DNA of 64,000 nt, from positions 62,001-126,000 of the forward strand of contig JACPPC010000022.1 in NCBI GenBank assembly GCA_016191225.1, in the 5' to 3' direction. Of this stretch, positions 45,865 through 55,600 are shown in pieces (position 1 is the stretch's first letter; every line of letters starts with the position of its first letter). This stretch comes from Gemmatimonadota bacterium (GTDB taxonomy: Bacteria; Gemmatimonadota; Gemmatimonadetes; Gemmatimonadales; Gemmatimonadaceae). A model generated the notes under the pieces. The model made no database searches. It was not told the origin of the DNA and saw only the letters and a program-made list of their open reading frames with translations. The position numbers and the translations under genes were made by a program.

Positions 45865-45973
45865 CGCACGTTGCAACTCCATCCTTCGCCTGGAACCGTG
45901 ATACGCTCCGTCCGGCTCGCGGTGCGCCCGGAGTCGTGCCGCGCCCGCGTGCCGTTCGCTCGTCGAACCGGGG

Positions 45974-47257
45974 TCACGTCAGCCGCCGGGCCAGGGCATC
46001 GATCGGCCTCATGCCGGCGCCAAAACGCGCGATCGTCTCCCGGTGACGCTCGAGCTCCCCGTAAGGCAGGTATCGAACGCCCATGTGCACGACCTGGCGG
46101 AAGGCCGGCCGCGCGAGTTGTGCGCGCACGTCCTCCTCCCTCGCGTCCGGCGCCACGAGAAAGAGGCCGGTCCGCGCGGCGTCGGGCGCACCGAGCGCGA
46201 GATCCAGCAACCGGACGATGCCGGAGTAGATCGACGTGGTATGCTCCACCTCGAACGCGCCGGCGACACGGTCTCCACCAGCCTCGAGCCAGAGGACATC
46301 GATCAGCCGGACCGCCTCGGCCCCAGGGGCGTTGGCGAGCGTCGGCGGCAGCGCCTCGAGACAGCCATCTCCGAGCCGGCCCGCGCCGCTTGGGCGTGAA
46401 CGGTCATTCGCCGCGATCCAGACGTCGAATCCCAGCGCCAGCCCGAGGTCACGCAGCCATCCCTGCACTTCCGTGTGTGTCCGATCGCTCTCGCGCCCGG
46501 CCGCCAGCGCCCTGGCATCCTTCGCCGCCTCGGCCCGCACCCGGCCCAGGTCGGCGGCCCACGCTGCACGGGCCGCCGCGTCATCGCCTGCCGGCGGCAC
46601 CGCGTAGCGACCGCTGCCGATGTCGAACAGCAGGCCGGCCACGGCGCCGAGGTCGTTCGACAGGAGGTCGCGGTAGCGGGCGTTCACCTCCAGGACGCCG
46701 GCTCGCATGGCGAGATAGTGCGGCCAGCTTCCCAGCTTGACCCTCGCCGCCGCGAGCGCATTGTAGCCCTTGACGATCGCGGTGTTGAACGGCGGCACGA
46801 GCGTCGGATGCAGGAAATACATGAGGTTCGCCGCGGCGGGCCCGAGCCCGCGAATGCCGAGCGCATCGAGGCGCCGCACCGCGCCGAGCAATTGGTCTTC
46901 CGTGCTGCAACAGGCGCAGGCGTCGAGAAACCGGCCAAATGAACGCTGGTTTTCGGCCGACTCATAGATGTCCGGAATGCGGAGCTTCGGCTTCCAGAGC
47001 CACGCGTGGTCGGCCCCCCGAAAGAGCTGCCGCTGCTCCGCCACGGAACGCACGACCGCCTCGAGCGACGAGCCTCGAAATGCGTTGCCGAACTCGCCCG
47101 CCTCGATCTCGCGCACAACCTCCTGGATGCCGCGCCGGATCGAGCGAAAGTTCTTGACGCGCTCCTCCCACAGGAACCAGGAGCGGTATGTGCCGCCCTC
47201 GTCGTCCCGCCAGCGGGCGATGAGGGTGCGGATCGGGTCGTCGGAGCTGGTGGGCAT
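45974..47257 (-). CDS. Glycosylase-like (HhH) plus restriction-nuclease-like fusion
   Basis: 427 residues. N-terminal part (about 1-200) has a helix-hairpin-helix-like stretch, DALGIRGLGPAAANLMYFL, similar in shape to base-excision glycosylases. The C-terminal part (about 300-427) has VRLIDVLWLE...AGAFEVEHTTSIYSGIVRLLDL and ARPAFRQVVHMGVRYL, with an ID...EVE pattern of a PD-(D/E)XK nuclease; this FEVEHTTSIYSG block recurs in restriction-like proteins. A DNA recognition/cutting role is inferred. The ATG at 47257 is used; the frame is open to 47380. Alone in its operon. Confidence 0.65.
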   Translation of the reverse strand: MPTSSDDPIRTLIARWRDDEGGTYRSWFLWEERVKNFRSIRRGIQEVVREIEAGEFGNAFRGSSLEAVVRSVAEQRQLFRGADHAWLWKPKLRIPDIYESAENQRSFGRFLDACACCSTEDQLLGAVRRLDALGIRGLGPAAANLMYFLHPTLVPPFNTAIVKGYNALAAARVKLGSWPHYLAMRAGVLEVNARYRDLLSNDLGAVAGLLFDIGSGRYAVPPAGDDAAARAAWAADLGRVRAEAAKDARALAAGRESDRTHTEVQGWLRDLGLALGFDVWIAANDRSRPSGAGRLGDGCLEALPPTLANAPGAEAVRLIDVLWLEAGGDRVAGAFEVEHTTSIYSGIVRLLDLALGAPDAARTGLFLVAPDAREEDVRAQLARPAFRQVVHMGVRYLPYGELERHRETIARFGAGMRPIDALARRLT

Positions 47258-47443
47258 TGGGTCCGGTCGGGAGAGCCGTGGCATCCAGGGCACGGGTGCG
47301 CCGCTCGTCGCGCCGGCCGCGCAGCGCCCGTTCAGGCTGTCGCCAGGCCGCGTGTCGGCGGTGGACCCGGGAAACTGCACCCCGCACTCCGGGGGCGACA
47401 GGCTCGCCGCCCCGCGCCCCCGCCCGCCACGACCGGAGTCGGC

Positions 47444-48283
47444 CTACCTTGCGTGCGGCCAGTGCGCGGCGATGTGCTCCACGGCGGCCCTTGTATCGAG
47501 CTCGCGCGTGCTGTTGCCGGCGCGGACCAGGTAACGTGCGGCGCGGTCGTCACGCACGTACACCGGTCGCGGCGACGCCTCCACCACGACACGACAGACG
47601 TCGTGGCCGTCGATCGCCTGGAACAGCACGTGCACGAGCGGGCAGCAGTCGGCGCCCAGGTCCTTCTCGACCAGGCCGACCAGGAACTGCTGGAACCCGT
47701 CGCGGTCGTGGCGCCGCAGCGAGTCGAAGTCGTTCCGCAGGCCCACGGGGTGCCCCGTATCGTCCACGCCGATCAGCAGGCTGCCGCCCCGGTGATTCAT
47801 GAACCCCGCGATCGTCCGTGAAACCGCCTGCTCGATCGCCCGGCTGGTCTTCCCCTCGCGGTAGTCCCAGCGGGCCGACGACTTGAACTCCAGCGTCTCG
47901 CCCTCCGGCGACGCCAGAAGCGAGGCGGTGGTGCGGGCCAATTCCGCCTGGAGCTGGCCCACGGCGAGATTGGCGAGCGTGAGCGCGCGAATGACCCATC
48001 CCGTCGCGAGTCCGTGGACGAGCCCGATCGTGGCGAAGACCCCGGTCATGACCAGCATGCCGGGGGTGAAGCCTGCGCGCAGGCGGAAGGTCATGAACTC
48101 CCAGACGGTCGCGAAGCTGCCCGATGCCGGGTGGAACTCGAACCAGTAGATCGCCATCGTGAGCGGGTGCAGCGTGCCGACGCCGACGATGGCACCCGCC
48201 ACGCCGGCGGCCCAGACCACTCGCCTCGAGGTCCGCGAACGGCCGTCGATCGCACGCCGACGCGGGGGCCATCGCTCGCTCAT
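47444..48283 (-). CDS. Membrane-anchored AlbA_2 (Schlafen-like) protein
   Basis: 279 residues. Three hydrophobic segments occupy about residues 20-105 (VVWAAGVAGAIVGVGTLHP, FMTFRLRAGFTPGMLVMTGVF, and one after that), then a soluble AlbA_2 domain: EGETLEFKSSARWDYREGK and TIAGFMNHRGGSLLIGVDDTGHPVG. The second half has the usual FQQFLVGLVEKDLGA and ending. AlbA_2 is usually cytoplasmic; here it is tied to the membrane. It is 185 bases from the nuclease-like gene on the same strand. Function unknown, possibly a membrane-located nucleic-acid-binding or signalling protein. Confidence 0.78.
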   Translation of the reverse strand: MSERWPPRRRAIDGRSRTSRRVVWAAGVAGAIVGVGTLHPLTMAIYWFEFHPASGSFATVWEFMTFRLRAGFTPGMLVMTGVFATIGLVHGLATGWVIRALTLANLAVGQLQAELARTTASLLASPEGETLEFKSSARWDYREGKTSRAIEQAVSRTIAGFMNHRGGSLLIGVDDTGHPVGLRNDFDSLRRHDRDGFQQFLVGLVEKDLGADCCPLVHVLFQAIDGHDVCRVVVEASPRPVYVRDDRAARYLVRAGNSTRELDTRAAVEHIAAHWPHAR

Positions 48284-48299
48284 GCGCGCCGTGCCGCAG

Positions 48300-49652
48300 T
48301 CATGAGCCGCCATCGTCGCGGAGGCGAGCGTCGCCTGGGCGGCGCGACCGGGCGGTGTCGCCGGGTGCCGGCGCCACGCACGTGGCGCCACAGCTGCCGG
48401 AACAGGACACTCCGGCGGGCGCGGCGGGCGATTCCGCCGCGCGGAGCTCCAGCACGGCGACGCGGCCGTCCGTCACGACCGGTGTATGGTCGAGATTCAC
48501 CGTCGCGCCGGGGAGTGCTCCCAGCGGCACGTCGCGCCGGGCGACGACGGCGTCCGCGGCGATCAGGTCCTCGACGATGATGTTGCGCTCGAGGTCGATC
48601 CGGGGATCCACCTGGTGCGTGAAGGTGCGGTGTGTCGCCGAGAAGGCGATCCCGATGTCGTGCGTCCCCGCGCCGACCCAGACCGGCCTCCCGTGCCAGC
48701 ATTGCCTCGTGCGCCAGACGCGCACATGATGCCGCTTCGCGAAGGTGTTGTTGACTCGCTGAAACACGCGGACTGGCGGGCGTCCGTCGAGGAGCAGGAC
48801 GGACACGGGCTGGCGCGCGTAGCCGCGAGCGGCCGCCTCGGCCACGAACGACCCGAGCAGCGATGCCACCCCCATCTCGTCCGGCCGGGCCCAATCTGCA
48901 CGGACGAACGCGTCGTCGAGCGCCGCCGAGTCGCCCACAAAGGCCAGGTTGGCGATATCGGCCTGAACGGCGCCCCCCAGCGACTGGGCGCGCCGCGGCA
49001 GCCCCGCCACCATCGCCACCAGGCTGTCCGCCGGTTCGAGCGCTCGCGGCGGCGAGTACCGGCTCGGCGCACTCAGCAGGGCCGAATCGAGCAGCACGAT
49101 CGTCAGGTCGGTGCCGCGCGCATATCGTGTTGCCCGGTGCCGCTCGAGGTCCACGCCGTCGAGGGCCCCAAACAGGATGGCGGCCGCCGCCGGGTGCGCG
49201 GACGCCAGCAGCATCAGTGCCCAGAGCCGCCGCGATCGCATGCTCACCGGGGACGGGAGCCCCAGGATGTGTCCGGCCGAATCGAGCGTCTCGCGGGCAT
49301 CGTGTACCTCGTCGAGCCGGGAGCGGATCGGCACGACCGTGCCATCGTCGGCGCGAAGCCCCATGAAGTCGAGCGCCAGGACGTGCCGGGCGCCCCCATG
49401 GTCGCCCCGTCGCACGTCCCGGACGATCGCCAGCACGCGCGTCCGCGGCGGAATCGGTGCGGAAATCCCCTTGGTGTCGGCCGCGATCACGTGGGCGCGC
49501 ACCGTGTCGCCCGGCTGCGACTCGGCCGTCGACACGGGATCGTCGAGTCGCACGCGCAGTCGGGTGCCCGCCGCGATCTCCTGGGCCGATGCCACATGGC
49601 ACGCCAGCAGGGTGACGAGGGCGCAGCGGGCGATCGCCGGCTGCACCCTCAC
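48300..49652 (-). CDS. Exported LssY C-terminal domain protein
   Basis: About 450 residues. A signal peptide (ARCALVTLLACHVASAQ) precedes a region with RLRVRLDDPVSTAESQPGDTVRAHV, a beta-sandwich-like adhesin or stabiliser pattern. The C-terminal half is the LssY_C domain: QPVSVLLLDGRPPVRVFQRVNNTFAKRHHVRVWRT and VWVGAGTHDIGIAFS. LssY is an ion-uptake or lipid A-related family of unclear role. The start is probably a GTG near 49652 or 49664; the track upstream of that is basic and lacks a signal. It follows the next gene by about 30 bases. Confidence 0.75.
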   Translation of the reverse strand: MRVQPAIARCALVTLLACHVASAQEIAAGTRLRVRLDDPVSTAESQPGDTVRAHVIAADTKGISAPIPPRTRVLAIVRDVRRGDHGGARHVLALDFMGLRADDGTVVPIRSRLDEVHDARETLDSAGHILGLPSPVSMRSRRLWALMLLASAHPAAAAILFGALDGVDLERHRATRYARGTDLTIVLLDSALLSAPSRYSPPRALEPADSLVAMVAGLPRRAQSLGGAVQADIANLAFVGDSAALDDAFVRADWARPDEMGVASLLGSFVAEAAARGYARQPVSVLLLDGRPPVRVFQRVNNTFAKRHHVRVWRTRQCWHGRPVWVGAGTHDIGIAFSATHRTFTHQVDPRIDLERNIIVEDLIAADAVVARRDVPLGALPGATVNLDHTPVVTDGRVAVLELRAAESPAAPAGVSCSGSCGATCVAPAPGDTARSRRPGDARLRDDGGS

Positions 49653-49683
49653 CGGCCTGGCCACGGCCGGGCCGGCAGGCCGC

Positions 49684-50175
49684 TCACCGGATCCGCAGGG
49701 GGAAGCGGAACGCCACCGTCGCGACTCGCGCCTGCCCGTCGTATCGCAGCGCGAGCCCCCGATTCTGGCGATCGACCGTGTGCGCCGCGTCGAACGCACT
49801 GATCACCTTCACCACGATGTATCCGGCGAGCCACGCGGCGACCTCGGTGCGCTCCGCCGTCGTCCACGCCGGTCGGCTGCCGGCGGCCGCGTAGGCGGGA
49901 TAGTCGTGCATTCCACGCCACCAGCCGTTCCGATCGAGCACCACGACGGCCGGAACGAGCATCGCAAGCTCCGTCGCCGTATACAGGATGCCCCGCCGCC
50001 AGTTCCCGGCGTAAAAGCTGCCCGCATCGACCGGCAGCGGCTGAATCGACAGCAGCGCCGCCGTCGACGGGTCCCTGGCGCGATCGCCTCCAACGCCAAG
50101 GCCGTGATGTTGCGCCGCACCTTCGCGCGCTGTGCACGCAAGCCACAGCGCCACGAGACAGGCCGTTCGCCTCAT
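49684..50175 (-). CDS. Small exported protein of unknown function
   Basis: 163 residues with signal peptide (LVALWLACTAREGAAQ). Two hydrophobic stretches (GILYTATELAMLVPAVVVL and WLAGYIVVKVISAFDAAHTVD) suggest membrane association, and a beta-rich end (VATVAFRFPLRIR) resembles an outer-membrane strand. GGAGG lies seven bases before the ATG, which fixes the start. It probably forms an operon with the LssY-C gene. Confidence 0.7.
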   Translation of the reverse strand: MRRTACLVALWLACTAREGAAQHHGLGVGGDRARDPSTAALLSIQPLPVDAGSFYAGNWRRGILYTATELAMLVPAVVVLDRNGWWRGMHDYPAYAAAGSRPAWTTAERTEVAAWLAGYIVVKVISAFDAAHTVDRQNRGLALRYDGQARVATVAFRFPLRIR

Positions 50176-50346
50176 TGTCGCCTCCAAGGAGCCAGTGGGG
50201 AGCCAGTGATGTGTACCGCGCGCGCCAGGCAGCGAGGTGTGCCGCACGCGCCTGGAGCGGCCGACCCGTTCCCGCCGCCATGGCGCGCCGGTCTCGTGCC
50301 GGGCGCATGCCCGCACGCGTGCCACCAGGTCCGCACGTGTCCGGGG

Positions 50347-51000
50347 TCATCGGAGCATGATCAGCATTGCGACAGCCATCGCGCCGGCGCCCAGCAGGAT
50401 CAGCGGTGTCACGCCCCATCCGGATGACGGCGCGCCGCTTCCCGCGTGCTGGTCGCCGGAGCCGCCGAGTTGCACGACGTGCTCGAGCTCGTTCGTGGGA
50501 TCCAGCCCGGGCGTGCCGCTGCGCTTCAGCACGAAACGGAATCTGTGCGCGGCAGCGGTCGTGAGCGACGGGCGAAACACATATTTCCCGTCGCCGATCT
50601 CGTCCGCGGCAAACTCCAGGGCCGCGGTCGTCGCCCCGCGCCCCGTCGTCGGCGACGCCTCATGCATGGCGTGGGCACGCGCTTGCCCGGGAGTCGAGTC
50701 CTGCGCGGGTCCGGCGACCGGCGACACGAGGAGCGCCATCGAGGCTCCGGCCACGGCTGCCCCGCTCGTCGCGTCCTGCAGGGTGACCGTGTACACCAGC
50801 CTGTCGCCTGGCCTGTACGGCGGAAACTCGACGGTCATCCGCATCCCGTTGGCCACCGATTCCTTGATGATCGTCGGGCCGCCTGCCGGAATGCCGCCCG
50901 GCGTTCCGTGCATGCCGCCGCCCATCCCCATCCCACCCATGCCGAGCATCATGCAGCCGCTGAGCAACAGCGACATCGACAGCACTGCGATCGTCCTCAT
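50347..51000 (-). CDS. Lipoprotein with Met/Gly-rich start and C-terminal membrane helix
   Basis: 217 residues. Lipobox LLSGC at residues 12-16, then a Met/Gly-rich stretch (MMLGMGGMGMGGGMHG) typical of copper-handling proteins. The middle (about 45-160) looks like an Ig-like copper-chaperone or FixH/YtkA fold (FPPYRPGDRLVYTVTLQD, FRFVLKR). It ends with a hydrophobic segment (VTPLILLGAGAMAVAMLIML). Its ATG overlaps the HD-GYP gene stop by four bases (50997-51000). Possible role: periplasmic copper binding; family not certain. Confidence 0.72.
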   Translation of the reverse strand: MRTIAVLSMSLLLSGCMMLGMGGMGMGGGMHGTPGGIPAGGPTIIKESVANGMRMTVEFPPYRPGDRLVYTVTLQDATSGAAVAGASMALLVSPVAGPAQDSTPGQARAHAMHEASPTTGRGATTAALEFAADEIGDGKYVFRPSLTTAAAHRFRFVLKRSGTPGLDPTNELEHVVQLGGSGDQHAGSGAPSSGWGVTPLILLGAGAMAVAMLIMLR

Positions 51001-52058
51001 CGTACAGTCCCGGTTGATGGTTGTGCATCGGCCGTCCCCGCGTCTTCAGGGGAGTCCAGGCCCCCGCTCGCGGCCGTGTGAATGCCACTACTCGGCTGGA
51101 TGTCGGCAAATCGTGCCGCCACTCGCCGCAACTCGTTCGCGCCAATCTCCCGGAACGCCGTCACCACCGCGGGGTCGAATTGCCCCGGACTCTCGTGGCA
51201 AATGACGTTCACCGCGTCCTGATGGCTCATCGGCGACCGATAGGGGCGCTCGGACGTGATGGCGTCATAGACGTCCGCCACCATGAACAACCGCGCCCCC
51301 AGCGGGATCTCGCCCGCCTTCAGCCCCCGGGGATAGCCGCTGCCGTCAAATCGCTCGTGATGGGCGTACACGATCTCGGCGGCATCTCGGAGGAAGCCCA
51401 CCCGCCGCACCATGCGGTAGCCGGCCTCCGGGTGTCGCCGCATGTCCTGCCGCTCCGCCTCCGACAATGCGCCCGGCTTGAGGAGAATGCGATCGGGCAC
51501 CGCGATCTTGCCCACGTCGTGCAGGAGTGCCGCGTACCCGATGTCGCGGCGTTGCTTCTCCGTGGTGCCGATCCGGTCGGCCAGGAGCAGGGTGTACGCA
51601 CGCACGCGCTGCGAATGCAGGCCCGTCTGGTGCTCTCGCAGGTCGAGCGCGGATACGAGTCCCTGCAGGGTCTCCTCGTTGGCGTTGGCGAGGTCGAGGA
51701 GGATCGCCCGCTGCCGGTCGAACAAGTAGCCGGGAATGAGGCCTGCGACCCAGAAGCCGATCAGCTCCCCCGCCTGGTTGGCCTGCTCCATGTAGTTGCC
51801 CGGCCAGTCGATCACGGCATGGAGGATGAACAGGCCGCTGACGCCCAGCGTCGTCCAGGTCGCCCCGCGAACCCCGAACCACGCCGCGGCCATGACGGGC
51901 GGCAGGAAGTAGAGCTTGCGCACCACGATGTGGAGCTTGTGCAGTGCGTGGGACTCGGTCGGAATCAGGAAATGCAGCAGGCCGATCGCGAGCGTCAGCG
52001 TTGCCAGAATGGCGATTCTGGCGCGCTTGCCTTGGAGCAGTCTCGCGACGTCCGACAT
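50997..52058 (-). CDS. Membrane HD-GYP phosphodiesterase
   Basis: 353 residues. Four or so hydrophobic segments near the N-terminus (ARIAILATLTLAIGLLHF, FLPPVMAAAWFGV, and others) anchor it; the rest is HD-GYP: LLHDVGKIAVPD (the HD metal site) and HHERFDGSGYPRGLKAGEIPLGAR (HHE and GYP motifs). HD-GYP enzymes degrade cyclic di-GMP. AAGG precedes the ATG at 52058. Its overlap with the Met-rich lipoprotein gene suggests that metal status and c-di-GMP are connected here. No sensor domain other than the membrane part is obvious. Confidence 0.88.
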   Translation of the reverse strand: MSDVARLLQGKRARIAILATLTLAIGLLHFLIPTESHALHKLHIVVRKLYFLPPVMAAAWFGVRGATWTTLGVSGLFILHAVIDWPGNYMEQANQAGELIGFWVAGLIPGYLFDRQRAILLDLANANEETLQGLVSALDLREHQTGLHSQRVRAYTLLLADRIGTTEKQRRDIGYAALLHDVGKIAVPDRILLKPGALSEAERQDMRRHPEAGYRMVRRVGFLRDAAEIVYAHHERFDGSGYPRGLKAGEIPLGARLFMVADVYDAITSERPYRSPMSHQDAVNVICHESPGQFDPAVVTAFREIGANELRRVAARFADIQPSSGIHTAASGGLDSPEDAGTADAQPSTGTVR

Positions 52059-52118
52059 GGTGCCCACCTTGACAGGATGCGCGCCCCGATGCCCCCCCGG
52101 CACCGGGGCCCAGGTGGC

Positions 52119-52670
52119 TCAGGCGCGCGCGTAGACCCGTGACGAGCCGTCGGCGCCGAAGGCGATGACGTCGAAGGGTGCCTTGGGAGTGCTCTCCATC
52201 CCTGGAGACCCGCTGGGCATCCCCGGCGCCGCCAGCCCGCGGTCGGCATTACGCTCGGCCAGGAATCTCGCCAGGATGGCCGCGGGTACGTGACCCTCGA
52301 CCACGTAGCCGGCCACTTCGGCCGTGTGACACGAGCGCAGCCCGTCCGGCACGCCGAGGGCGTCCTTCGTCCGGCTCACATCCGGCAGGACCGTCTTCGT
52401 CACGCGGAACCCGTTCGCCTCCATGTGGTCGGCCCAGGCGTGGCAACACTGACAGCCCGCTGCCGCATACATGGTGAGGGGCGTGTCGGTTGTCTTGGAT
52501 CCGGCGTCCGTCCGGCGGAACCAGATGAGCCCGGTCAGTCCCGTGAAGATCGCGGCACCCCCGGCCACGCCGAGCCATCCCCGGCGCGTCAGCATCGCGC
52601 CGGGCTTCGGGGGCGTGCCGGCCGCGCCGCGCTTCGTGGCGGGCCGGAGGTCGTCGTTGCGTCGGTGCAT
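52119..52670 (-). CDS. DUF411 metal-binding protein
   Basis: 183 residues. A Tat-like signal (TRRGWLGVAGGAAIFTGL) and then MYAAAGCQCCHAWADHMEANGF, the CxCC...H metal-binding start of DUF411, followed by LRSCHTAEVAGYVVEGHVPA, the second Cys-His motif, and a final PFDVIAFGADG. DUF411 proteins are periplasmic and linked to copper resistance. AAGGAG lies eight bases before the ATG. It sits between the HD-GYP gene and the CusA gene; tight spacing on the same strand. Confidence 0.9.
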   Translation of the reverse strand: MHRRNDDLRPATKRGAAGTPPKPGAMLTRRGWLGVAGGAAIFTGLTGLIWFRRTDAGSKTTDTPLTMYAAAGCQCCHAWADHMEANGFRVTKTVLPDVSRTKDALGVPDGLRSCHTAEVAGYVVEGHVPAAILARFLAERNADRGLAAPGMPSGSPGMESTPKAPFDVIAFGADGSSRVYARA

Positions 52671-52689
52671 CTGAAACTCCTTGCCGGCC

Positions 52690-55600
52690 TCAGCCGGCCT
52701 GTGGTCCGGTCGCGCCGCTCGGCACACCGATCGGCGAAACCGGTTTTGGTTCACTCGCCTCACTCGCCACCGTACCCTCCTTCCACAGCGAGTAGATCGC
52801 GGGAATCACCAGCAGCGTAAGCAGGGTGCTCGAGATCATCCCCCCGATCATGGGCGCGGCAATGCGACGCATGACCGTGCCCCCGGCGCCAGACCCCCAG
52901 AGCAGGGGCAACAGGCCGGCCATGATCGCCGTCACCGTCATCATCTTGGGCCGCACGCGTTCCACCGCGCCCTCCATCACGGCGTCGTACAAGTCCCGCA
53001 GGGTCGGCACCCGGCCATCGGCCTGGCGCGCGGCCCAGGCATGGTCGAGATAGATGAGCATCACCACGCCGGTCTCGGCGGCCACGCCCGCGAGCGCGAT
53101 GAAGCCGATCGCCACCGCAACCGACCAGTTGTAGCCCAGCGCCCAGAGAAACCAGATCCCACCCACCAGCGCGAACGGCAACGACAGCATGACGATCAGC
53201 GTCTCGCTCACGCTCTTGAAGTTGAAGTAGAGCAGCAGGAAGACGAGGGCCAGCGTCGTCGGGATGACCAGCTTCATGGTTTCCTTGGCCCGCTCCATGT
53301 ACTCGTACTGGCCGCTCCAGACGATCGAATAGCCGGCCGGGAGCGTCACGCTCTTCGCCACGGCACGCTGCGCGTCGGCCACGTAGCCACCGATGTCCCG
53401 CCCCGCAACGTCCACGTACACCCACGCCGTCGGCATCGCTCCCTCGGTGCGCACGACCATCGGTCCCGCCACCGCCCTGATGCGCGCGATCTGGCCGAGC
53501 GGCACCTGGGCCGCACTGCCGCCCGCTCCGGCGCCGGCCCCCGCGCCTCCGCCCATGCCGCCACCCATGCCGCCGCCGGCTCCGCCACCCGCCGATGCGT
53601 GGGCAATCGGCACGAGCACCGCCGCCAGGCGTTCCGGCGTATCGCGCAGCTCCTGCGGGTAGCGCACCCGAACGCCGAAGCGCTGCCGTCCTTCCACGGT
53701 CTGCGTGATGGTCATGCCGCCGATCGCCGTCGCGATCACCGACTGCACATCCCCGATGTTCAGGCCGTGTCGCGCTGCCGCCTGCCGGTCGATGTCGATG
53801 TCGAGGTAGTACCCGCTGACCGCCCGCTCGGAGAAGGCGCTTCGGGTGCCCGGCACCATCCGCACCGCACCCTCGACGGCGCGCCCGAGTCGCTCCAGTT
53901 CCGCCAGGTCCGGACCGAACACCTTGATGCCGACGGGCGTGCGGATCCCCGTGGCCAGCATGTCGATGCGGCCCTTGATCGGCATGGTCCAGGCGTTGGT
54001 CACCCCGGGCAGCCGAACGACCGAATCCATCTCCGCCACCAGCCGGTCGGGCGTCATGCCCGGCCGCCAGGCCTCGCGCGGCTTGAGCGTGATCGTGGAC
54101 TCGAACATGTCGAGCCCCGCCGGATCCGTCGCCGTATTGGCACGGCCCGCCTTGCCCCAGACATGCTCGACCTCGGGAAACTGCCTGAGGAGCCCGTCCT
54201 GGATGCGCAGGATCTCGCGCGCGCGGGCCACGCTCACGCCGGGGAGCGTCGTCGGCATGAACAGGATCGTGCCCTCGTCGAGCGGCGGCATGAACTCGCT
54301 GCCCAGGCGCGACCAGGGAATCCACGTCAGGACCACCATGACCACCGCACTCGCGATCACCGGCCAGCGGTGCCGCAGCACGAAGGTGATGAGCGGACGA
54401 TACAGCCGGATCAGCAGCCGGTTCACGGGATTCGCCGCTTCGCGGAAGATGCGGCCGCGAATGAACACGCCCATCGTCACCGGCACCAGCGTCACGGAGA
54501 GGAGGCTCGCGGCCGCCATCGCAAACGTCTTCGTGAAGGCGAGCGGGCGGAAGAGCCGGCCTTCCTGGCCCTCCAGGGCGAACACCGGCACGAACGAGAC
54601 CGTGATGATCAGGAGCGAGAAGAACAGCGCCGGCCCCACTTCCTGGGCCGACTCGACCACCACCTGCCAGCGTTCCGCCCGCGAAAGGACGCGCGTATCG
54701 AGCCAGCGCGAGGTCGCCGCCGCGTCGCCCCCGGACTCCCGCTCCTTCGCGGCCACCGCCCGTTCGAGGTGCTTGTGCAGGTTCTCGATCATGACGATCG
54801 CCGCGTCGATCATCGCGCCGATCGCGATCGCGATCCCGCCCAGCGACATGATGTCGGCCCCCACGCCGACGCGGCGCATCGCCACGAACGCCATCAGGAT
54901 GCCGACCGGCAGCGTGAGGATCGCCACGATCGCCGAGCGCGCGTGCAGCAGGAAGATGATGCAGACGAGTGCCACGACCAGGCTCTCCTCGAGCAGCTTG
55001 CCCTGCAGCGTCTCGATCGCACGCTCGATCAGGTCGCTGCGGTCGTACACCGGGCGGATCACCACCCCGGGGGGGATGCTCCGCGCAATGTCCTTGAGCC
55101 GCTGCTTGACGCGCGCGATCGTCGTCAGCGCGTTCTGGCCGAAGCGCATGATCACGATCGCCCCGACCGCGTCCCCCCGCCCGTCCAGTTCCACGACCCC
55201 GCGCCGCACCGCCGGGCCCACGCTGACCTTGCCGAGCTCGGCCACGCGGATCGGCGTCCCGGCACGGGTCGCCTCCACCACGACGTTCTCGATGTCCGAC
55301 AGCGACTTGAGGTAGCCGAGCCCGCGCACCATGTACTCGCGCTCGGAGAGCTCCACGACCATCGCGCCGATGTCCGCGTTGGCGTTCTGGATCGCCTGCA
55401 TGACCCGGGTGACCGGAATCCGGTACGCCAGCAGCTTCGCCGGATCGAGATCCACCTGGTACTGCTTCTCGAAACCGCCGACAGTCGCCACTTCCGAGAC
55501 GCCGGGCACGGACGTGAGCTGGTACCGCAGGTACCAGTCCTGCAGGGCGCGCAACTCGGCGAGGTTCATCCGGCCCGTCGTGTCCTCGAGCGCATACTGG

